A stretch of DNA of 64,000 nucleotides from Anthonomus grandis grandis (Eukaryota; Arthropoda; Insecta; Coleoptera; Curculionidae). A program made the position numbers and the translations under genes. The notes beneath the pieces were generated by a model. It made no database searches. It saw only the letters and a program-made list of their open reading frames with translations, and was not told where the DNA came from. This document shows positions 1-11,522 of this stretch, one piece after another. How positions within the stretch are numbered: position 1 is the first letter of the stretch; each line of letters begins with the position of its first letter. The DNA lies in contig NC_065556.1 of assembly GCF_022605725.1 (NCBI RefSeq), positions 1,178,001 through 1,242,000 of the forward strand, in the 5' to 3' direction.

Positions 1-37
1 TCTATAGGAGCTATAGATATATCATAAGGCGTCCAAG

Positions 38-548
38 GTGTTTAAGGACTTAGGGATTACATTCAATACCAGTCTATCTTTTGTTCCACATATTGCAGAT
101 ATAGTGAGCCGAAGCTATAAAATCTTGGGATTTATTATTCGAAATACACAGCATTTTAACAATATATTTACGTTAAAATCATTATATTGTTTTGTCAACA
201 TTATATTTCGCTCGTTAGAATCAATCTCGAATATGCTTCGCAAGTTTGGTCTCCTTTTTATCAATGTCATATTCAAGATATCGAAAATGTCCAACGATTG
301 AATTTTTGAGATATCTCTGGTTTAAATGTGACAAAGTGTATCCGGAGATCGGTTTTCCATATCAAACTTTACTTGACAGATTTTCCATACGACCGCCTAA
401 TGTTCGACGTAAATTAGCTGATCTGCAGTTTTTATATAAATTTGTAAACCGCTTGATCGACTCACCAGACTTGTTGGGAATGTTAAACTTTCACCTTCCA
501 ATGGTCTTAACAAGAAATCCTCCTACTTTTTACTCAACAAATGTTTAG
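38..548 (+). pseudogene. Non-LTR retrotransposon RT C-terminal remnant
   Basis: This is the end of the reverse transcriptase protein of a Jockey/CR1-like non-LTR retrotransposon. The first frame (38-301) shows the post-catalytic block 'DLGITFNTSLSFVPHI', which in these proteins follows the palm domain. A second frame (246-548) continues the C-terminal tail with 'RRKLADLQFLYKFVNRL'. The two frames overlap and neither covers both blocks, so at least one frameshift separates them. The catalytic domain lies off the left edge of the window or has been lost. The fragment is followed by a short 3' region and an A-rich tail near 800. It is a dead copy. The assignment to a non-LTR RT is firm; the clade is not. 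Confidence 0.75.
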
Positions 549-796
549 AACTAATATTTCTAAATTTTCTCCCTTGCGCAGAGCTGGTATATATGTATAT
601 AATGCTGTGCAGAGCCAGTGTGACATATTTAGCTGCAGCATTAGAAATATTAAAAATGTAAACTTTGTAGTTTAAGTTCATTAAATTGTTATGTTTATTC
701 ATTGTACGTTAGTTTTGTATTTGGATAGTTAATTTTAAGTTGTAATTATGATATTTTTCTCACTAAATAATTGGATTTTGTAAACTGTTTATGTGG

Positions 797-835
797 TATA
801 AATAAATAAAATAAAATAAAATAAATAAAATAACT
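797..835 (+). repeat. TAAAA/TAAA simple-repeat 3' tail
   Basis: A run of TAAA and TAAAA units lies about 250 bases after the RT remnant in the same orientation. This is how many non-LTR retrotransposons end, so it is the likely 3' terminus of that copy. Confidence 0.6.
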
Positions 836-2779
836 AATTCGTCGACTGTAAAAATGAGAAGCCGCCGAGATGCAATTGTACAATAAGTCTGATGTGTGGT
901 GTACCTAGGATATACTGCTAAATTAAAAAAAAACAAAATTAAGCTTATTGTTTGACACATTCTATTTATATTAATTTTAAAGAGTAAAATATACAATATA
1001 AACTAATAAATACTGCGTTTGAATTGTTGTATTTCTGATTTTTACCTGAATTAATATTTCCATATTTTCAACACCCACTGTATATTTTCCTTAAAATTCT
1101 CCTGAAAACAACCAATTTTATGTAGTACCTTACTTTATTTGCATATTATTGCGCCAAAGGTAATAAAATTGTCTTGGAAAAAAGATATTAAAGTTTTAAT
1201 GGAGCAGTTGTACGGTCGAGTCTGCTTAAAGCAGAAATTACTTACCAAATTACTTTTTAAAATTTGTTGGCATATTTTTAAGGCCTAAGGAGCTTATTTT
1301 CTTTCAAGTTTTTTTTAAATACTTTTACTAAAATAAAACTTATTTTTAACTAGATAAAACTTAAGTAATTAAGAGACTTACGCGAAGCCGTTACTTTGAA
1401 ATATTGATTTTTAACTTTTTGCATTAAAATAAATAATAAAAAATTATTAATGATTATTCCGCCTTCTCAACAAGGGTATTTTGAGTATGAGCCTAGTAAA
1501 AAGCTTAATATAAAACATATTTTGTAAGGCTATTTACTAGTTTTGTTGCTACAAAATTAACAAATTAAAAGATTAATAGCCAAATTTGAAAAAAAAATTT
1601 TTTTATTATATATGAATGTTTAGGGAAAGATTATTAGAGAGTAACATTGAGCAATTTATTTATAGCAATAAGATTGTTTGTTTTTAAAACATAATGATTG
1701 GGTTATTTTAAAGGTTATAAAGTTATATGCGATATTTTTATGTCTTCTATATCTAAAGAAAAGGATATTTCAATACTTTAAATATCGCCTTTATTTTTTT
1801 AAACTTTATTACAAGCTCTTGATCGTATTAAGTTTTGTTCCTAGGGTCCGAGACTTTTTACGTAGTTTAGTTTTAATTCTGACAGACTGTTAATTAATAC
1901 TTTTTTGATTTTTATATTTCAACATTGCTATATTAAAAAATGATTAAATTTAAGCAATTGTAATACTAATTAATACTAATAATTAATTTATTAGTATTTT
2001 TTGTAATAAAAGACTAATTTAACCTTAACGATTTTAAAACGTTTTTATATGATAGACTTTTGAAATCCTTTCTTTCTCTGCATGCAGTAATATCTTTGTG
2101 GTGTCTATTTTTTTATTTTATAGCAATAACAATCAAATTATTGATATCCTGGTATTTGTGCAACTCGAAAACTAATACCACCAGATTAGGGAAGACTAGG
2201 GAAGGTTGATACAATTAATATTCTAATTAAAATAGTTTAAAAAAAACAGTTGTTTTATAAATTGCCATTGTGGTATTCTATGTAACCAAATAGCTTGCAA
2301 ATATTTATGTAAATAGATAAAATAATAAAAATCACATCATGGAACGAAATACTGAGAATTATTTTAAAATAACCTATAAGGTGCATCAGCTCTCTTATAA
2401 TAGAGAAGTTTGAAACAGTGTCGGGGAGTCTTGATTCGAGCCATTTGTTGAATTAACTATATAAGTTACCGCCTAGCTAAAAAGCTATATTTCTTATAGA
2501 TCTGACAGTTCCACCAACAAAATTTGAAATCTTGTATTAGAGATTAATTTTCAAGAAACTTAGAACCAAGTTTCGGTTGCACCGCAATAAATTGATCAAA
2601 TAGTCTCAAATTTCGTCATTTTTTTTTTAATTAATTTCCAACGTAATATTCTTACGATTTATTTCTATCATAAACCAAACTAGCACATAATCATTGACGT
2701 TCACTAACACTGCAACTTAACTTTCTTTTCCTCTTTCGTCTTTTATTTGGTCTTCTCTATCAGTTATGATATACATCAG
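836..2779. other. AT-rich stretch, no gene seen
   Basis: I see no protein domain, RNA gene or clear repeat boundary here. The short frames (763-996 minus, 1678-1893 plus) are low-complexity phenylalanine, isoleucine, leucine and tyrosine runs typical of AT-rich noise. Near 2187-2210 two GGGAAG-type units repeat within a few bases. Confidence 0.5.
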
Positions 2780-3530
2780 AGGAGTCAACAATTGCAAAAG
2801 AATTAAATAAATATTTCATTGACACCACTTGTGAAATTATTAGTAGCATTCCAAAATCTCATCTCTCCTTGGTAGACCCCTTGAGTGTAGCCCCCAATAT
2901 CACATATAATGATTTTTTAATTTTTGAAAAAATTTCATGGCTGACCTAAAAAATATAATAAGAGATATGAAAAATGTTAGAAGTGGTGACCAGAGAATTT
3001 CTTAAAAAGAATTGTGTAATATATTTGATGTTGTTGGCGATCGTCTACTTAATATTATAAATACGTCCCTCTTAAGAGGATAATTTCCTAAAACTTGGAA
3101 AGAATCGACTGTGCTTCCTGTACCAAAAGTACAAAACACCTAATATATAATATAGGCCTAAATTCATTACAGAGACAATGTAATGAATTTAGGCCTATTA
3201 ATACTGTGGGAGTATATGAAAAAGCATTAGAACTGGCTGTAAAGAAGCAAGTACAAAAACACTGATGCAAATAAAATTTTAGTGTCAAATAAGTCTGGAT
3301 TCCGTGAATCTCACTCATGTGAATCTGTCGTAATTAATCTGTGTATTGTCTATTATTTATTTTATTATTTGTATTTATCTATTTGTCGTATTAATCTGTG
3401 TATATGTGACATTTTTCTTAAAGAACTGGATAGAGGGAATTTTCTTTTGGCTGTGTTTCTTGATTTTAAAAAAGCTTTTGAGACAGTCGATAGAAATATC
3501 TTATTTGTGATAAAAAAGTATTGATTAAGG
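2780..3530 (+). pseudogene. Non-LTR RT fragment, decayed
   Basis: This is the finger and palm part of a non-LTR reverse transcriptase. Successive plus frames read 'IAKELNKYFIDTTCEII' (about 2795), 'FPKTWKESTVLPVPK' (about 3085), 'NTVGVYEKALELAVKKQ' (about 3203) and then 'SGFRESHSCESVVINL' followed by 'FLDFKKAFETVDRNIL' (3282-3524). The last block is the conserved motif with the first catalytic aspartate (DFKKAF). The frames are broken by several indels, and the YADD motif is not found downstream. A 47-bp palindrome (3152-3198) interrupts the 'RPIN' region. An AT-rich insertion separates the SGFR and DFKKAF blocks. It is a dead fragment with both ends missing. Confidence 0.75.
3152..3198. repeat. 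Perfect 20-bp palindrome with 7-nt loop
   Basis: Bases 3152-3171 are the exact reverse complement of 3179-3198, with a 7-base loop. The right arm encodes the RT motif 'EFRPIN' in frame, so the left arm is an inverted copy of RT coding sequence placed directly next to it. Confidence 0.9.
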
Positions 3531-4568
3531 GTTTTTCATTAATTAAAAGTATGTCCATTTTCGTTTTAAGGTAAAATACCATGTCTATTGTTAATAGTAA
3601 TTCAATACAATCAAAACCCCAAAATGCTTACTAACTAAAACATACATATTGCGAATTTATTATGATTACCTTAGAATTTCTTGCTTACGTCTATACACTA
3701 TTAATATTATATTTTCATACATTTATACCGAGTGTATTTTAAAATTAAATAGTTATACTTACACTACATATTAAAAAATTTAAAATGTTCGGTTTTGAGG
3801 CAAAACGTTGTGGCGTTAACTTTACAGTGTTACTATTTTGCCAAGAGTTTGCAGACGATAGCTCAGAATTATTGGAGGCTTGGGATTGTTCGAAGGTTCA
3901 CTAATGACTGGCTATTAAAAAATCTAAAGTTGATTATAACTATTAAATAAGAGGGCGCCACTTAGTTTTTTTTTTATAAATGAAAGAAAACTAAGAAAAA
4001 CACTTGGTATATACGTTTCAATTAAAAATTAAATGACCCTGGATAAAGTAGATTTAAAGAGGCAAAAAAAAATATCTTAACAATACAACCAAATTATATT
4101 AACATCAAAGATATGTATACACCTCATGTTCTAATCTGTTAAATGTTAATAATTTATTATGAATTAAATAATGAATAATGTTGATATGATTAAATAAAAT
4201 AAGTTTATCAAAAGTAACATTTAAATTATGATTATGCTACTAGGTAGATTTCAGCACTTGAAAAATAAATTGCAATTCTTAAAGTTTTTAATAAATATTT
4301 GTACTACGTAGGGGAAAGTTCATGAACCTTTTTACCTAAGGCATATTAGCCTTAACCGAGTTATATCTACTTAACTACCAAAAAAGGTACTGAAAAATAC
4401 TGAACAAAAAAATAACTAAAATTATAGATAAGAAATTGACGTATTAAATTATGATATTGATTAAATATTTGTAGCAATAAATTGAAATTAAAGGTATATT
4501 AATAAAAATTTAAATATGTGAGACAAATCTATGGTTAATAATATTTAAATAAATGGAATAAACTGGGC
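3531..4568. other. AT-rich stretch, no gene seen
   Basis: No coding region, RNA gene or repeat boundary is recognised. The only boundary is the putative LTR edge near 4569. Confidence 0.45.
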
Positions 4569-5348
4569 TGTATATTCCTCCAAGAAATGAACGGTTAGCC
4601 TTCAAAATCAAGGCTGTAAATGTGTGCCATTTGTAGCTTAGCTATCCGGACTAGGAATATCTAATACTAGCTCTAGTTCTGGTTCCAGCTCCACCGCCTT
4701 CAGCAATTTCACGGGGAAATCAACAGCCTGTAGCCATCAACAATTGAAGAAGAATAAAGAGGAAAACGGAAAAGTAAGACCCTAAAACAACGATTGCCAT
4801 TGTATTCACTATCCATAAAAATGAAGGGCGCTCACAATGTGACACACTCACCTTGCTAAGTTTCAATATCTATCCATCAAAATCTCGGGCATCCTGCACC
4901 AGAATTATGAAATAAACAGTTCCCTAAGAAACAAGATTAAGGACTATAAATTATAAACCATATTGGCCACTTCCTGCTTCACAAATTTCGGAAATAAAAA
5001 ACTGGCCTTTTACGTGCGCTTCTACCTGCGACACGGGAACAAGTCCTCGAAAAATGGATGCAGTACCGACTAAATAAGTTACGACCCTACCTCTCGCCTG
5101 AGCTGTCGATGTCAATCCAATCAAAGAAAACATTAATTAAGACCAACCAGAAAAGTGACGGACCGTCAACAGAAAGCATGAATAATAAAACCAGGAGAGT
5201 GATGCGTTACAGTAGTAATGTGTCATTGACAGTGTGAATTTAAAGAAATATCGATAAAAGAAGTGAAATTATTAATATAATTATTGAAATTAATGAAATA
5301 TCAATGGAGCGTTAGTGAACATAAGAAATAGAAAAATAAAACGCTACA
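4569..5348 (-). repeat. Putative 3' LTR of the gypsy element
   Basis: Reading the minus strand, the sequence just after the polypurine tract begins TGTAGCG, a standard LTR start. The stretch down to about 4569 is distinctly less AT-rich than the flanks and ends in ...ACA on that strand. There is no second LTR in the window to compare with, so the far end is a guess. A small open frame inside (4951-5133, minus) has no recognisable domain. Confidence 0.4.
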
Positions 5349-5365
5349 TTTACCCCCTTCCTTGA
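5349..5365 (-). other. Polypurine tract
   Basis: The minus strand reads AAGGAAGGGGGTAAA directly before TGTAGCG. Plus-strand priming of LTR retrotransposons uses such a tract immediately upstream of the 3' LTR. Its position downstream of integrase fits. Confidence 0.6.
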
Positions 5366-6783
5366 AGAAAAAAATTAGCTATGAAATAGTTGATTTTTTT
5401 TTTCTTTAACATCTAAAGTCATTTAACAAAAAAGTTTAACCTATACTAGTTACCAATATCCAATAATACCAAAGAAAAATTCCCGAATAATTATTATCCC
5501 TTACTAAATAACAAACAATTCTGTTAATTACCTGTTGCACAATTTAAATATACAAATTATTTCTAAAAATGGCATCTTCTCATAGTAACTCAATTCAGGA
5601 TAACTACGTGTATCACCCGTTCCTTAAGAAAGACACAATCGGTATGGACATAAATTAGGAAACTCTTAATATCGAGGAAGGACATAAGTTGGTAAGACAA
5701 TAGTGATCTTGAGAATACAGAAGTACTATAAAACTAACTTAAATTAAACTTAAGTCAAAACTTAAGCTAAAATTATGTACACTCACGATATTTAATTCTA
5801 CCATAGAAATCAGTTACCATAGAACTCCAATCTAGGGGAACACTCATGGAAGTTGCAATCAACTTCTCACCAAGAGATGGTGTTGTGTGTAACAAAAAAA
5901 AACTACCCTTTTTAGATGGCGGATTCCAGCAACTACAGATAATAAACTTTACAACAGATAATAAACACATGGGCAAAATTCATAACAGCAATATCGATTG
6001 CCACATTAAATACCCACTACAAAATTCTGTGTGCCCCCAAATCCATTTCTGAACGGCGCGGCACTAGAATATATCTTACAGCATATACAGCCATAATCTA
6101 AAGCTTCGATAGAATTTGTTTTTCATTTGACTCACCCACATAAATATCCAAATTAATTTGAGGTGAGGAAGGATACCTTCGTATAGTCCTCTAATAATCC
6201 GACCATGGTCGAGACCACACCAACAAAAAAACAAATCTACTATTGGTTTTTCATCACATCATTCTGTGAGAAAAAAAATTTTTGGACAGAATCCAATAAT
6301 GAACAGACTGAACAGTAACGTTCATCCTCTGTCAGGTTCACCGACCCCGACAAAAAAATTAGGCCAAAAATATAACCTCAAACAGTCAAAAATTGACACT
6401 GGGTTTATAACCACCACTAGGTTATAACAACTCACAAAATACTGCCAAGAAAAAAATAGTCAAAGCTGACATAAAGTGTATACTCATTTATCGAGTATGA
6501 CAACCATCAATTGTTGGCCTTCTAAATAACGTATGGTGTATAACCATATACAGTTTATAACAACCATCAAAACATAGCCCTCGGCTATAAAAATTAAAAT
6601 GTCAAGTTTATGACATACTGTACATAACCACTAATAGGTTATACCAAAAAAATAAAATATGGCCCAAATGACCAGATTATAACATAAAAAAAATAACAAA
6701 TGGTAGAAATTCCAGAATGATGTCAATATTAGAAGCAGGAATCTAAGTGAAGATAACAATATATACATAATTTTCAAATACAA
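5366..6783 (-). other. Spacer between integrase and LTR, with ATAACCAC-type repeats
   Basis: No domain is recognised in this 1.4 kb. Between about 6395 and 6690 a degenerate unit resembling 'ATAACCACTAGGTTATA' or 'ATAACAACCATCAA' recurs at least five times (near 6399, 6419, 6498, 6542, 6557 and 6627) at irregular spacing. Short frames at 5773-5976 (minus) and 5846-6052 (plus) overlap each other and show no motif. Confidence 0.45.
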
Positions 6784-7735
6784 CTATTTCAAAGAATCGG
6801 AATCATCATCAAGACCATTATTAAAAGGCCTTAAGTCTTTAATATGCCATTTACCGGCATTAGAACCATCTTCATTAGACAAAATATAAACCAGATTTGA
6901 CAACTTTTTGCGGACAATACTGTGTACATACTTAAGAACTAGTTTAGAGGTAAACTTATCAAAAGCGCTAGATAAAACTTTATTCTTACGCCAAACATGA
7001 TCACCTACATTAAATGAGACATCTCTCTTACGCAAGTTGTAAGCTTTAGAGTTTCTCTCATAGGCAGTATAAAGTTTATCTTTTACCTCTGTAAATATCT
7101 CTTTTAAACCTTTCAGGTTCTCAGCATAAGTATTCCTATCTCCTGGGCAAATTTCCTTATCAATTTGAATATCCAATTAACATTCTTATAATAATTTCCT
7201 GATAAAGGAATATGCCTCCCATAAACTAAAAATGAAGGGGTAAAGCCAGTTACTTCATGCTTTGAAGTATTTATTGCTTTTTAAATTCTTGGTATATGTT
7301 TGTCCCAATTATCATGTGAATCTATATAACTACGTATAGCAGTTCCAATGATACGATTAGTTCTTTCAACAAAGTTACATTGTGGTGAATAAAAAGGATT
7401 AAATCTGATATTGAAATTATACATTCTACTAAGATTTGCAAAAGTTTTAGATGTAAACTGACTACCATTATCGCAAATTAGTAAAGATGTGATTTAGAAC
7501 TTCGCAAAGCAAAAATCATAGTATATTTTGAAAACCAACAGGAAACCACAAAAATCCACTTATTCCCTTTCTTAGATCTGGGAAAAGGTCCCATAAGATC
7601 TACAGCAATAACCTGAAACGGATATGAAACATTTTTCTCTTTACCCATCAAACCCATAGTAGCAGTATTACTAGTCTTTTGAGCACCACAAACCAAACAA
7701 TTTTTAACGAATTTCAAATCATCCTGGCGCATTTT
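6784..7735 (-). pseudogene. Gypsy integrase, frameshifted
   Basis: This is the integrase that would insert the element's DNA copy into the host chromosome. The first frame (7732-7478) gives the end of the zinc-binding N-terminus ('KNCLVCGAQK') and the core start 'VIAVDLMGPFP' with the first catalytic aspartate. The next 300 bases carry 'LICDNGSQFTS' with the second aspartate and 'CNFVERTNRIIG' with the glutamate, then 'HEVTGFTPSFLVYGRH'. The last frame (7176-6784) is the C-terminal domain with 'YNLRKRDVSFNVGDHVW'. At least two frameshifts (near 7478 and 7176) and an in-frame stop near 7280 break it. All three DDE residues are still visible. Non-functional as it stands. Confidence 0.85.
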
Positions 7736-7834
7736 TGGCCAATAATAAAATTCCTGGATTCGATTTAGGGTTTTTAGAAAACCAAAGTGTCCACATTCAG
7801 GGGGACTATGACAAGAATTTATTAACTCAGTCCT

Positions 7835-8430
7835 TTAAGGTTTTGGTACAAACATTTTCCATTCAGGAAGATTTACCTTCATAGGGAGTCGATTTGGAAT
7901 AAACTTAAAAACATAGTCTTTTTCAACCTTCCATTGGGGATAATTTTCTGGCTGAGCTACAACCTTTCGACGCAAGTTATCAAAATAAATATCTATTCTG
8001 TCTATATCAACCTCTCCAACCACAATTTCATTACTTAAAGAGTTATGATCATCCTCTATTTCTTGAGAGTTACATAATCGAGACAATGCATCTGGGATAA
8101 CATTCTGAGAACCTTTCCTATGAACTAAATCAAAGATATGTTGTCTCATACGTATAACCAACGAGCTAATTTACCACTGGGATTCTTTAACGAACTTAAC
8201 CACAACAAGCTATAGTGATCAGTGATAACTGTAAACTCGACTCCTTCAATATATGGACGAAACTTTTCAATATTAAAAAGGACAGCTCTCGCTCAACAAC
8301 AGAATAATTTCTCCCAGTTTTAGTGAGAGACCTGCTTGCATACGCAATAACCTTTTCTTCCCCCTCTATCATCTGAGTCAATACTCCTCCTAAGCCTGTA
8401 TCACTGGCATCACTCGTTCCGTTCCGTCGT
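7835..8430 (-). pseudogene. Gypsy RNase H and connection region
   Basis: RNase H removes the RNA strand during reverse transcription. The frame 8381-8196 shows 'KVIAYASRSLTKTGRNYS' followed by 'VVERELSFLI', the typical end of the RNase H core. The next frame (8161-7835) has 'FDLVHRKGSQNVIPDALSR', the block that follows it in Ty3/gypsy polyproteins. A frameshift lies near 8190. Upstream, the first aspartate block reads 'TSDASDTGLGGVLTQM' across the junction with the RT frame. The order with RT above and integrase below agrees with the gypsy group. Confidence 0.82.
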
Positions 8431-9179
8431 TTAAGTTTCCGTAGTCGTCTTTGGACGAGGATAATTTACCATAGCGGAGACCTTATCTGGATCAGTCCTA
8501 AGAGAATTCGAACCCACGATACAACCTAGGAATTTTAATGAGGTTTTAAAGAAATCACATTTTTCTAAATTGACTGTAAGTCCAGCCTCTTGCAATTTTT
8601 GCTTAATTTCACATAAAAGATTAATATGAGACTCAAAATCACTGCTAATAGCAAGAATATCATCAAGATATGTAAAAATACTCCCATTTTTGTTTCCTCC
8701 ACCTGGTTCATATTGAGGACCAAAAATAGCATCCACAAGACGCTGTTGAGTTTGAGCAGCATTCTTAAGTCCAAAGGGCATAGTAACAAACTGGAAAAGA
8801 CCCCTACCAATCAACGCAAATGCTGTTTTTTCCTTAGAAGCCTCATCAAGAGGAATTTGCCAGAATGCTTTCCTAAGATATATTGATGTAATATATTTGG
8901 CATTTCGAAGCGAGGTTAAAATTCTATCTATGGCAATGGATAACTATCAGATTTTGTAATTTCATTAAGAGGACGACCATCAAAACAAAACCACATTTCT
9001 CCATTTGGTTTTTTGACCAGAAGCACTGGTGAACACCAAGAACTTTTAGAAGGTTCCACAACACCCAGTTTTAACATTTCATCCAGCTCTGCATTTAAAA
9101 TCTTGGACATATATGGGGACATAACATGTGGTCTTCTCTTAAATGAAGGGAAAGTCACAAAAACAATATAAAAACTCAA
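8431..9179 (-). pseudogene. Gypsy reverse transcriptase
   Basis: The fingers are in 9179-8928 with 'VVEPSKSSWCSPVLLVKK' and 'CFDGRPLNEIT'. The palm is in 8814-8431 with 'LFQFVTMPFGLKNA' and the catalytic box 'FTYLDDILAIS', where both aspartates of YLDD survive. A short gap with one frameshift near 8930 joins them through 'KAFWQIPLDEASKEKTAF'. In the first catalytic block the usual aspartate seems replaced ('SIYLRKAFWQI'), which would inactivate the enzyme. The protein has lost its start; sequence above 9180 is not recognisably coding. Confidence 0.85.
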
Positions 9180-9180
9180 T

Positions 9181-9360
9181 TAACAGCAACAATAACAACA
9201 GTATTAACAATAACAATAACAACTACAGAAAGGATACAATACTAAATTAACGACTTGGGTACGTAAGAAAGCTAAAAAGTTACACCACGACAAATGACAA
9301 ATGTCAAATAACAACAACAATATGTAGCATATATTGTTGTTATCACAACAACAATCACAT
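9181..9360. repeat. CAA/AACAAT-rich low-complexity stretch
   Basis: Irregular runs of ACAACAATA occur at 9181-9227 and 9309-9355. They sit where gag or protease coding of the gypsy element would be expected and may be a degenerate simple-repeat expansion of that coding region. Confidence 0.5.
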
Positions 9361-9420
9361 AGCATGTTCCACAATCTTCTCATTTGACCATTCAAAGAAT
9401 CGATGCCGCTTTTCAAACTA

Positions 9421-10269
9421 TCAGAAAAGAGATGCGGCTTCGTCTTACGACAGTGGAAATGCGACGGCGACGTAGGGCATGTATTAGACCCGGGGAGCGC
9501 AGTTTTAATAAAATTTATAATTTTGAAACAAATACATAAAATTAAAAAAATATTTTTTTACTTTATTGTCCTTTAAAGTCATGAATTGTGGCAAGTTACT
9601 CGGCTTTGTGTTACACATCGTATATCATTGAAAAAGTATTAACTGGAGATGTCTTTAAAACTACCTGAACATCTTGATAGATTTTAGTTTTTTTTTTGCG
9701 TCAAGTTAAAGTTACCTTTAATAATTTTTTTTGCTACTTGTATTAACTTTTTGAATTATTTCGGTATTATTTGTACTTGATATTGATTATTTTAGATTCA
9801 GGATACATTACAGACTAAATACAAATTAAAAAAAAAACGTGAAAAATATGCTGAAAAAATTTAAAGATGTCAAAAAGGCATGATTTTTTGAAAATCCTGA
9901 AAATAACACAAAATCAATGATATAAAAAAACCCGAGACTTTTAGACACAAGTTTATTAAGAAAATATCTTCTGTCTGAGCCTATTTATATGCCCACCAAG
10001 TTTGGCTAACCCTCCGCCAAACACCCTGTATATCCTTAGGATAAAAAATTGGCTACATGCTGCCTGGTTTACCTATTCTGTGACTTAAAAAAATCCATTG
10101 TCTCCAATTAGGCCACTTTTCAAAATTTTTTCAGACAATCAGAATATGTGATTGGTGCCTATTTACTTTAGGTTTATGATTGGGGTAACGAAGTTTTTTC
10201 TAGGCGTGGGTTAATAACTACCCTGTATAACAATAAACAATTCTAACATTTATTTTGATTTACCTGCAG
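9421..10269. other. No gene seen; two CCCTGTATA ends
   Basis: Apart from a short GC-rich patch at 9420-9510 this is AT-rich sequence without a frame. The strings ACACCCTGTATATCC (near 10020) and TACCCTGTATAAC (near 10219) resemble the outer ends of Tc1/mariner-type repeats found elsewhere in the window (43985, 55291), but no partner ends were found. Confidence 0.4.
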
Positions 10270-10766
10270 GTGTAAAAATATAACATAGACGTAGCCGTCT
10301 GGCATCATCCAGGTCCGTCTGTGTGTATATGTATATATGGATTCCGTGATATGCGCCTGTCTCGACTGGGCCCTCCAGTTTCCATCTGCAGACGTTCTCG
10401 CGATGGTGGCGTTCCCGTCAGTCTGCAGCCCCCGATATCCCGACTAAGACGCGTCACGTTCCCGTTTAAGGGATGACGAGTTGATCGTATTTTCCGGGTA
10501 ATACTTTGCGAAACTAAAAAGAAATAATCATAAAAAAAATATTAAAATTTTTCGTTCGCGTTGCTTTCGTGTTGACGGGACGATGCTCGATTGAATTTTC
10601 AAAAACATATAATATTGGACATAATAATTTTTTGGTGTTATTTAAATAAATAATGGGTGTTATTATTATAGTGTCTTAAGCTGTGGTTGTTTGTTTTAAT
10701 TTTGTTAAAGGAGTGTTATGCAATTTTAAAATTGGCGCTCCGTCTAGGAGGGACGGTACGAGAGGT
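10270..10766 (+). promoter_or_regulatory. Candidate 5' UTR/promoter region with small upstream ORFs
   Basis: This is the longest GC-balanced, CpG-containing patch in the window (especially 10300-10500), lying in strongly AT-rich surroundings. It precedes the signal-peptide exon at 10767. It contains several upstream ATGs, including a 14-codon frame at 10403-10447 and very short ones near 10482, 10582 and 10652. I cannot place the transcription start. A 5' UTR intron cannot be excluded. Confidence 0.4.
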
Positions 10767-10824
10767 ATGGCTCTGAGGAAATTGGCGCTTTTGGCTTGCC
10801 TGGTTATAGCCGGGATAAATTCAG
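10767..10824 (+). CDS. First coding exon of a putative secreted or membrane protein (host gene)
   Basis: The exon reads MALRKLALLACLVIAGINS plus one extra base, then CAG|GTAAAG, a consensus splice donor. The peptide has the layout of a signal peptide: a short positively charged start (R4, K5), a hydrophobic core (LALLACLVIAG) and a small-residue end. The ATG context has G at -3 and G at +4. The phase-1 exit directly after the signal peptide is common in genes for extracellular domain proteins such as Ig, peritrophin or EGF types. No second exon was recognised in the following 53 kb, so the first intron would be very long or the next exon is too short to see. Too little protein is present to name the gene. 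Confidence 0.5.
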
Positions 10825-11522
10825 GTAAAGCATGTGTTTTTACCGCTATTTGATAAAAACATTTATTTGAAAATTAGATAAAGATGTCACTTAAAAAATG
10901 TAATATAAAAACCAAGTAGTTTGAACAGTAAAAACTTGTATACTAATAAATACAAATAGTTTTCTACAAATATTTTATCTTAAAATAAATACTAGTGACT
11001 AGTGCAAATAACTTTGTCTATTATTTATCATATTTTTTTTCAATAGGCAATTTTCTGACGATTTTATCTTCCAGGCTTAAAAAAGTGGGATGTTTATGTA
11101 AAATATGCCTTTTTTATGTAAATATAATTTATAAGAATATAATTTTTATAATTAAAAAATACTGGTTCAGAAATTCTTGTAATAATTAAATATTTATTTA
11201 AAATATGCTTAAATTAAGAAGGCTCTTTTAAAATAAACTAAAAAAAAATAAAACAATTTCTTCATTTTAAAACCGCTTAAATAATAAATTATAAATAAGA
11301 TATTATTAAATATTTAAATAAAATGAATACAAATTAAAGAAAACCTAAGAAAAGAATAAATTTATAAATATTTTTATCCTAAATAATTTAAAAAAAAATT
11401 GTCTTCAAAATATATTTTTTCATTATAAGATTTCTTAAAACTAAGTCTTTTTTAACTATATATTAATATCAAGAAAAAGTCCATCTTTTCTTAAAGAGAC
11501 TGGCTTACATTAAATACTACTC
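10825..11522. other. AT-rich putative intron
   Basis: The sequence starts with the GTAAAG donor and shows no coding signal. The frame at 10995-11189 is low-complexity noise. Confidence 0.4.

Larger units (their letters stand above)
4569..9420 (-). mobile_element. Ty3/gypsy LTR retrotransposon, decayed
   Basis: On the minus strand the order is RT (9179-8431), RNase H and connection (8430-7835), integrase (7735-6784), spacer, polypurine tract (5365-5349), then a probable 3' LTR from 5348 down. This pol order (RT-RH-IN) is diagnostic for the Ty3/gypsy group. No gag, protease or 5' LTR was recognised above 9180, where the sequence becomes CAA-rich. The coding region is split by frameshifts and stops, so the copy is not autonomous. 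No envelope-like frame was recognised between integrase and LTR. The left boundary at 4569 rests only on a TG..CA-type end and is tentative. Confidence 0.75.

Noticed and set aside
1678..1893. Plus-strand frame of 71 residues
   Set aside because: It is rich in F, Y, L and I codons from AT-rich sequence, with no motif; judged to be noise.
10311..10345. GCATCATCCAGG string resembling the CTGATGA side of a hammerhead on the minus strand
   Set aside because: The box reads CTGGATGA rather than CTGATGA and no GAAA box follows.
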